Origin: an uncultured bacterium
Lineage (GTDB): Bacteria; Cyanobacteriota; Vampirovibrionia; Gastranaerophilales; Gastranaerophilaceae
Length of the DNA: 64,000 nt
Direction of reading: 5' to 3'
Assembly: GCA_949282215.1 (NCBI GenBank)
Contig: CASDPF010000001.1
Span: 165,886-229,885 of the forward strand
In this document: piece by piece, positions 59,581-64,000 of the stretch
Layout of the letters: every line of letters starts with the position of its first letter
Numbering within the stretch: the first letter of the stretch is position 1
The notes under the pieces: generated by a model
What the model saw: only the letters and a program-made list of their open reading frames with translations
Databases searched by the model: none
Told to the model about the DNA's origin: nothing
Position numbers and translations under genes: made by a program

Positions 59581-59606
59581 AAAACTCCCTATATGGGAGT
59601 TTTTTA
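59581..59606 (+). terminator. Terminator of the tandem surface genes
   Basis: Stem AAAACTCCC / GGGAGTTTT, loop TATAT, T tract. Confidence 0.92.
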
Positions 59607-59721
59607 TTGCAAACTTTGTAACAAAATATATTATAATAATTTGCAAGATTCAAAAAAATTTGTATAATATATAGATAGGATATGCTCGCGAGTGCGGGTT
59701 GCGTATGAAAGAGGTGTTTAT

Positions 59722-60156
59722 ATGGAAGATTTAAAAGTCGTTATCGGATCAGACCATGCCGGTTATGAGTACAAAGAAAAGATTATTGATTACCTGACTG
59801 CAAGAAATATATCATACACTGATATTGGAACACACACAAAAGAATCCTGTGATTACCCTGAAATTGCACGCTCTGTATGTGAAAGAGTTATCAGCGGGAA
59901 ATCTAACAGAGGAATTTTGATTTGCGGAACTGGTATTGGAATGTCTATAGCAGCAAATAAAGTAAGAGGCATAAGAGCAGCATTATGTAATGATACCTAT
60001 TCAGCAAGAGTTTCAAGAGCTCATAACAATGCAAATGTACTTTGCTTAGGGGAAAGAGTTATCGGAGAGCACCTTGCCCTTGACATTGTTGATATTTGGT
60101 TAAAGACCGGATTTGAAGGTAACAGACATAAACGCAGAGTTGACATGATTGAATAA
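59722..60156 (+). CDS. rpiB: Ribose-5-phosphate isomerase B
   Basis: ATG 59722 has GAGGTG seven bases upstream; an extended start at 59692 lacks one. The 144-residue enzyme interconverts ribose and ribulose 5-phosphate. Motifs are GSDHAGYEYKEKI, DIGTHTKESCDYPEIA, LICGTGIGMSIAANK with the catalytic Cys, and SRAHNNANVLCLGERV. All are present. It is transcribed alone and ends at a bidirectional terminator. Confidence 0.95.
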   Translation: MEDLKVVIGSDHAGYEYKEKIIDYLTARNISYTDIGTHTKESCDYPEIARSVCERVISGKSNRGILICGTGIGMSIAANKVRGIRAALCNDTYSARVSRAHNNANVLCLGERVIGEHLALDIVDIWLKTGFEGNRHKRRVDMIE

Positions 60157-60166
60157 ACAAATAATA

Positions 60167-60200
60167 AAAAAATACCCTCTCAATAGAGAGGGTATTTTTT
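60167..60200. terminator. Bidirectional terminator between rpiB and the 60199 gene
   Basis: Stem AAATACCCTCTC / GAGAGGGTATTT, loop AATA, with A and T tracts on both flanks. Confidence 0.92.
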
Positions 60201-60399
60201 AGCTTTGAGCAACTACAGTTGTAATTAAATCTCCATAATTATTAACATGTCCGTCAGTTTCAAAAATAATGTAATTCAATTCAGGATCTTCTGTAATAGC
60301 TTTTTGAGCAACAGCTTTAGCCTCATCCAAATCCGTATACTCACCAATTAAAGTTCTTGAAAATTCTGAGTAATCTCTTTCTGTGTAAACGTGATACAT
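60199..60399 (-). CDS. Small acidic protein, unknown
   Basis: The 66-residue protein (MYHVYTERDYSEFSRTLIGE...) has AAGGAG before ATG and a terminator, so it is expressed as a single gene. The pattern of a beta strand, helix (DLDEAKAVAQKAITED), beta (NYIIFETDGH) suggests a small alpha/beta fold. No metal or catalytic motif. Not recognised. Confidence 0.65.
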   Translation of the reverse strand: MYHVYTERDYSEFSRTLIGEYTDLDEAKAVAQKAITEDPELNYIIFETDGHVNNYGDLITTVVAQS

Positions 60400-60476
60400 A
60401 ATTAACTCCTTTCTAATATATTTATTTTACTACAAAATTATATTCATGATACAATCAGACTGAGGGATATGATATT

Positions 60477-61709
60477 ATGAATAGCAAAGAAATTGTAAAA
60501 AAAGCCGAAAAAGAATTAACTGAACAATTTGAAATAATAAATGAAATAAGAGATTTCAATCAGGAAAAAGTTTTAAATGCCTTTATAAATAACAAAGTAG
60601 CACCTGAACATTTCTATACAGTATCTGGATACGGACATGATGATTTGGGCAGAGAAACCCTCGATAAAGTTTTTGCAGATGTATTTAAAGCAGAAAAGGC
60701 TATAGCAAGAATACATTTTGCATCAGGAACACATACTCTTGCCTGTGTATTATTCGGCAATCTAAGACCAAATGACAAACTGATTTCTGTAGCGGGGGCT
60801 CCATACGATACAATGCAAGAAGTCATAGGAACAATGGGTGATGAAGAAACAAAAGAAGATTCTCTTATTGCTAATGGAGTAATATATGACGAAGTTCCTT
60901 TAAAAGATAATGATGTTGATTTTGATGCAATAGAAAAAACAATTGACAAAAGTGTTAAAATGGTTCTTATCCAACGTTCAAAAGGATATTCAACCAGAAA
61001 ATCGATTTCTGTTAATACAATAGAAAAAATTTGCAAAATTGTAAAATCAAAAAATCAGGATTGTATCTGCTTTGTAGACAATTGCTACGGTGAATTTGTA
61101 GAAGATAAAGAGCCATTAGAAGTCGGTGCTGATATTATTGCAGGTTCATTGATTAAAAACCCAGGAGGCGGAATAGTTGAGGCAGGAGGATATATTGCAG
61201 GTAAAGAAAAATATGTAAATAAAGCAGCTAACAGATTAACAGCACCGGGAATAGGTTCGGAGGGTGGTGCAATGTTTAACCAGCACAGACTTATCTTCCA
61301 AGGTTTATTTATGGCACCGTCAGTTGTGTCTGAAGCAGTAAAAGGGGCAGTTCTTGCTGCGAAAATATTTGATGAAATCGGCTATGATTCATCACCTAAA
61401 TATAATGAAAAAAGAACGGATATAATACAAAATATTACATTTGGTTCACCTGAGCCTTTGGAACAGTTTTGTCGAACAATCCAATCACTATCACCTGTTA
61501 ACGGTTATGTAACACCAATTCCTGAGTATATTCCAGGCTACGAAGATCAGGTTATTATGGCAGGAGGAACCTTTATTGAAGGTTCGACGATTGAGCTTTC
61601 TGCTGACGGACCAATGCGAGCACCTTATGTTGCTTATATGCAGGGCGGTCTGAATTATGCACATATAAAAATCGCATTGACAAAAATATTGGATAAAGTC
61701 AAAATCTAA
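60477..61709 (+). CDS. PLP-dependent methionine gamma-lyase/aluminium-resistance family protein
   Basis: The 410-residue protein matches the YnbB/aluminium-resistance family of Cys/Met-metabolism PLP enzymes. It has YGHDDLGRETLDKVFADVF, FASGTHTLACVLFG, GAPYDTMQEVIG, DNCYGEFVE for PLP ring stacking and GSLIKNPGGG with the PLP lysine. It is annotated in many Firmicutes and cyanobacteria as cystathionine beta-lyase-like, but no reaction has been settled. GAGGG lies before the ATG. It is a single gene. Confidence 0.88.
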   Translation: MNSKEIVKKAEKELTEQFEIINEIRDFNQEKVLNAFINNKVAPEHFYTVSGYGHDDLGRETLDKVFADVFKAEKAIARIHFASGTHTLACVLFGNLRPNDKLISVAGAPYDTMQEVIGTMGDEETKEDSLIANGVIYDEVPLKDNDVDFDAIEKTIDKSVKMVLIQRSKGYSTRKSISVNTIEKICKIVKSKNQDCICFVDNCYGEFVEDKEPLEVGADIIAGSLIKNPGGGIVEAGGYIAGKEKYVNKAANRLTAPGIGSEGGAMFNQHRLIFQGLFMAPSVVSEAVKGAVLAAKIFDEIGYDSSPKYNEKRTDIIQNITFGSPEPLEQFCRTIQSLSPVNGYVTPIPEYIPGYEDQVIMAGGTFIEGSTIELSADGPMRAPYVAYMQGGLNYAHIKIALTKILDKVKI

Positions 61710-61921
61710 TTACAAAAGACCTTCCACCATTTGATTTAAAACAACCGTTGCTGCACGAATTGGTACTGCAACAGACATTCTATTTCAAGCTTATCTTTCC
61801 AATAATAAAGCATTACACCAGCCAAAGGATTATATATTATAACACGTGCTTCGTACATTTCTTTAGATATAAATCTCAGTAATTTAAAATATTTATCAGA
61901 ATATTCATATCTTAGTTTATT
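61710..61921 (-). pseudogene. Frameshifted gene remnant
   Basis: The minus strand contains a protein-like frame from 61921 (NKLRYEYSDKYFKLLRFISK, then IIYNPLAGVMLYYWKDKLEI). It continues, after a one-base shift near 61785, in another frame (MSVAVPIRAATVVLNQMVEG) to TAA at 61712. Neither alone makes a complete gene and no start with ribosome site is seen. It looks like the C-terminal tail of a decayed gene, or a sequence error. Confidence 0.35.
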
Positions 61922-62150
61922 CTAGTAAATTTAATCATAACAGTAACCTAATAAATGTGACTCAAGCATAAATTTTGTTGATATGTTAAGTTTTGTTAAA
62001 CTCAAATAGCACTATACAACTAATTCTTAAGGATTAGATAGAAAATATTAGATAATTACAATTGACTAGTGATTTTTTGTGGTATGCTGTTAGTTGACCC
62101 CACAAAGGGTGATGAAATTTCGTATTTAGTATAAGAAGAAAGGGTAAAAT
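61922..62150. other. Intergenic stretch upstream of the GT35 gene
   Basis: Long leader region without a coding frame. TTGACT with a TATGCT hexamer (about 62062-62088, spacer 15) is a possible promoter. A CCCC/GGG stretch around 62097-62111 may form a weak hairpin in the leader. No riboswitch is recognised. AAAGGG lies before the ATG at 62151. Confidence 0.3.
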
Positions 62151-63842
62151 ATGTCATTACCAAATGTAGCTTATTTTTCAATGGAAATTGCATTAGACCA
62201 GTCTTTGAAGACTTATTCCGGCGGGTTAGGATTTTTAGCAGGCTCACATATGTTGTCAGCAGGCTATCTGCAAATGCCTATGGTTGGTGTAACAATGTTG
62301 TGGTCATACGGCTACTATGATCAAAGAATTGCACACGACGGTCAAGTTGAAGTTGCTTATATCAGAAAATATTATGACTTCTTAAAAGACATCAATGTGC
62401 AAACAGAAGTTGAAATTTTTGGAGAAAAAGTAAAAGTTAAAGCTTACCTTGTAGAACCTGAATTATTCGGAGCTTGTCCTGTTTACTTATTGACTACAGA
62501 TATAGAAGGAAACAGTGATTGGGCTAAGAGCATTTCACACAAACTTTATGACGGAAATGAAAAAATCAGAATTGCTCAAGAAACAGTTTTAGGTGTTGCA
62601 GGTGTTAGAATACTTCAAGCTGTAGGATACAATTTTGATGTTGTTCACATGAACGAAGGTCATGCACTTCCTGCTGCATTTGAATTGTTAAGACAATATA
62701 ACGGAAATCTTGAAGAAGTAAAAAAACGTACAGTATTTACAACACACACTCCTGTTGCTGCAGGTAATGAAGTTCACTGGGTAGATACATTACTAGAAGG
62801 CGGATTCTTTGCAGGAGCTTCAAGAGAAACTGCCGTAAACTTAGGCGGTGAAAACTTCTCATTGACAGTTGCGGCATTAAGAATGTCCAGAATTGCTAAC
62901 GCTGTATCACAATTGCACGGTTTAGTTGCAAATAAAATGTGGGAATGGGTAGACGGCAGATGTCCTATTAGAGCTATCACTAATGCTGTAAACCTTCACT
63001 ACTGGCAGGATGAACGTATTAAAAATGCTCAAACTCCTGAAGACTTATTAGCTGTAAAACGTGAAATGAAAGTTGAATTATTCAAACACGTAGCAAACGT
63101 AGCCGGTAAGAAATTTGATCCTGACGTATTAACAATTACTTGGGCAAGAAGATTTGCAGACTACAAACGTGCTTGGCTAATCTTGATGGATAAAGACAGA
63201 ATTAATAAATTACTTGATGAAAATAAAGTTCAAATTATTTTCGCAGGTAAATTCCATCCTGATGACGTTATGGGTAAAGAAATGTTCAATAAATTATTGA
63301 ATCGTTCTCACTCATTGAAAAACGTTGTTGTACTTCCTGGATATGAACTTCAGTTATCAGGTTTACTAAAACGTGGTTCAGATATATGGTTGAACACACC
63401 GCTTAGACCATTTGAAGCATCAGGAACTTCAGGTATGTCTGCTAATGCAAACGGTGCATTACACTTATCTATTTATGACGGATGGACTGTTGAAGGTACA
63501 TTTGACGGTATTAACGGATATACTGTTGAATACCCTGGGCTTGATGATGAAATGCCTTGGGAAGAACGTCATTGGAAAGATCATGAGTGTGTTATGAATA
63601 TTATCGAAAACAGAATTATTCCTACATACTATGAAAACAAACAAGAATGGGCAAGATTAATGAGACAGGCTATCAGAACATCAGAAGCTTACTTCAACTC
63701 TGATAGAATGGTTGTAGAATACTACAACAGATTATACAAACCAATCGCCCATGATGATTCTTCTACGGGGACAGATAAAAAAGAAATGAAAATTTCTGAA
63801 ACTCCGACTTTTGATGCTTGGACATTCTCTAACATCAAATAG
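62151..63842 (+). CDS. GT35 alpha-glucan phosphorylase-like protein lacking the PLP lysine
   Basis: The 563-residue protein aligns with the short alpha-glucan phosphorylase family: VAYFSMEIALDQSLKTYSGG at the N-terminus, VVHMNEGHALPAAFELL, THTPVAAGNEVH, ITWARRFADYKRAWL for phosphate, IIFAGKFHPDD and LNTPLRPFEASGTSGM. In active phosphorylases the next residue after GTSGM is the PLP-binding Lys. Here S430 replaces it (GTSGMSANANGALHLS). Phosphorolysis by the usual mechanism should then be impossible. It may be a PLP-free glucan transferase or a binding protein. A terminator follows. Confidence 0.88.
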   Translation: MSLPNVAYFSMEIALDQSLKTYSGGLGFLAGSHMLSAGYLQMPMVGVTMLWSYGYYDQRIAHDGQVEVAYIRKYYDFLKDINVQTEVEIFGEKVKVKAYLVEPELFGACPVYLLTTDIEGNSDWAKSISHKLYDGNEKIRIAQETVLGVAGVRILQAVGYNFDVVHMNEGHALPAAFELLRQYNGNLEEVKKRTVFTTHTPVAAGNEVHWVDTLLEGGFFAGASRETAVNLGGENFSLTVAALRMSRIANAVSQLHGLVANKMWEWVDGRCPIRAITNAVNLHYWQDERIKNAQTPEDLLAVKREMKVELFKHVANVAGKKFDPDVLTITWARRFADYKRAWLILMDKDRINKLLDENKVQIIFAGKFHPDDVMGKEMFNKLLNRSHSLKNVVVLPGYELQLSGLLKRGSDIWLNTPLRPFEASGTSGMSANANGALHLSIYDGWTVEGTFDGINGYTVEYPGLDDEMPWEERHWKDHECVMNIIENRIIPTYYENKQEWARLMRQAIRTSEAYFNSDRMVVEYYNRLYKPIAHDDSSTGTDKKEMKISETPTFDAWTFSNIK

Positions 63843-63861
63843 TCAAAAGAGAAATCAATAA

Positions 63862-63890
63862 AAAAGACCGGTATATTACCGGTCTTTTTT
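63862..63890 (+). terminator. Terminator after the GT35 gene
   Basis: Stem AAAGACCGGT / ACCGGTCTTT, loop ATATT, T tract on both sides. Confidence 0.92.
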
Positions 63891-63940
63891 ATTTGTATAA
63901 AGATTTTATTAAGAAATGTAACACAAATAGAGTAAAAAAT

Positions 63941-63968
63941 TAAAGTTTTTATTCCATTATGCCGATAC
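63941..63968 (+). promoter_or_regulatory. Sigma-28/FliA-like promoter at the right edge
   Basis: TAAA, 16 bases, GCCGATAC. The following 32 bases end with GGAAAGGGTAA, a likely ribosome site, so a start codon probably lies just beyond the window. The product may be another MG.ASQARLL protein. Confidence 0.55.
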
Positions 63969-64000
63969 ACATAACAAGGAAATAAAATCGGAAAGGGTAA

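Noticed and set aside
1..64000. CRISPR arrays, prophage, IS elements or integrases
   Set aside because: No regularly spaced repeats, no transposase, integrase or phage structural proteins were found on either strand.

Overview
The window looks like a chromosomal segment of a low-GC, anaerobic gut-type bacterium, most likely a non-photosynthetic cyanobacterial relative (Gastranaerophilales, class Vampirovibrionia/'Melainabacteria'). This is inference from the repeated prepilin start FTLAEVLITLGIIGIVA, the MG(L/M)(A/S)A(S/T)QARLL protein family, superoxide reductase plus ferritin, a hybrid-cluster-protein homologue and AT-rich DNA. There is no prophage, CRISPR array, insertion sequence or recognisable defence island. 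The genes are a mosaic of core metabolism, broken ribosomal operons and lineage-specific surface and regulatory genes.

Layout. 1-2.4 kb: YdjC deacetylase and polyprenyl-phosphate glycosyltransferase. 2.6-2.9 kb: a large SRP RNA with Alu domain. 2.9-4.8 kb: pilin/XRE pair and an unknown membrane protein. 4.9-5.8 kb: superoxide reductase-ferritin operon. 5.9-9.6 kb: hybrid kinase, NarL-type regulator and secreted coiled-coil protein. 9.6-13 kb: an operon with a sigma-28-like promoter, encoding a GLUG-containing MG.ASQARLL protein and an HExxH protein. 13-16 kb: small proteins and an SPFH protein. 16-19 kb: UDP-GlcNAc epimerase, glutaredoxin and a degenerate Hcp. 19-20 kb: rpsL-rpsG. 20-29.6 kb: pilins with XRE partners, leuD, radical SAM, AI-2E exporter, ferredoxin, thrB, MnmC-like. 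29.7-36.2 kb: two flavoproteins, small unknowns, ABC permease, phosphohexomutase. 36.2-41 kb: two inverted pilin paralogues around rpsE-rpmD-rplO-secY. 41-43.4 kb: a G10-tract micro-ORF, a small membrane protein, PilZ and a PLP enzyme. 43.4-48.7 kb: a second MG.ASQARLL gene with a sigma-28-like promoter, GT-C-like protein and patatin. 48.7-52.5 kb: tRNA-Leu, EF-hand protein, csaB-kdgK-eda. 52.6-57 kb: CHASE2 cyclase and recG. 57-59.6 kb: tandem paralogous surface-type proteins. 59.7-64 kb: rpiB, a PLP lyase, a gene remnant and a GT35 protein without the PLP lysine.

Three regulatory patterns stand out. (1) TAAA-N16-GCCGA(T/C)A, a sigma-28/FliA-like promoter, precedes both MG.ASQARLL genes and recurs at the right edge of the window. 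(2) A different element, RGCAAYT-N15-RCTT(A)TATATA, lies 37-42 bases before the start codon of four unrelated-looking surface-type genes. (3) Four of five pilin genes are divergent from a small HTH gene with palindromes in the shared intergenic DNA. Together they suggest a layered programme for surface structures. The proteins are of unknown function and these are the best candidates for an undescribed system.

Several genes (4770 on the minus strand; 3796, 27199, 45961 and 47489 on the plus strand) have a -10-like hexamer exactly six bases before ATG and no Shine-Dalgarno, which implies leaderless mRNAs.
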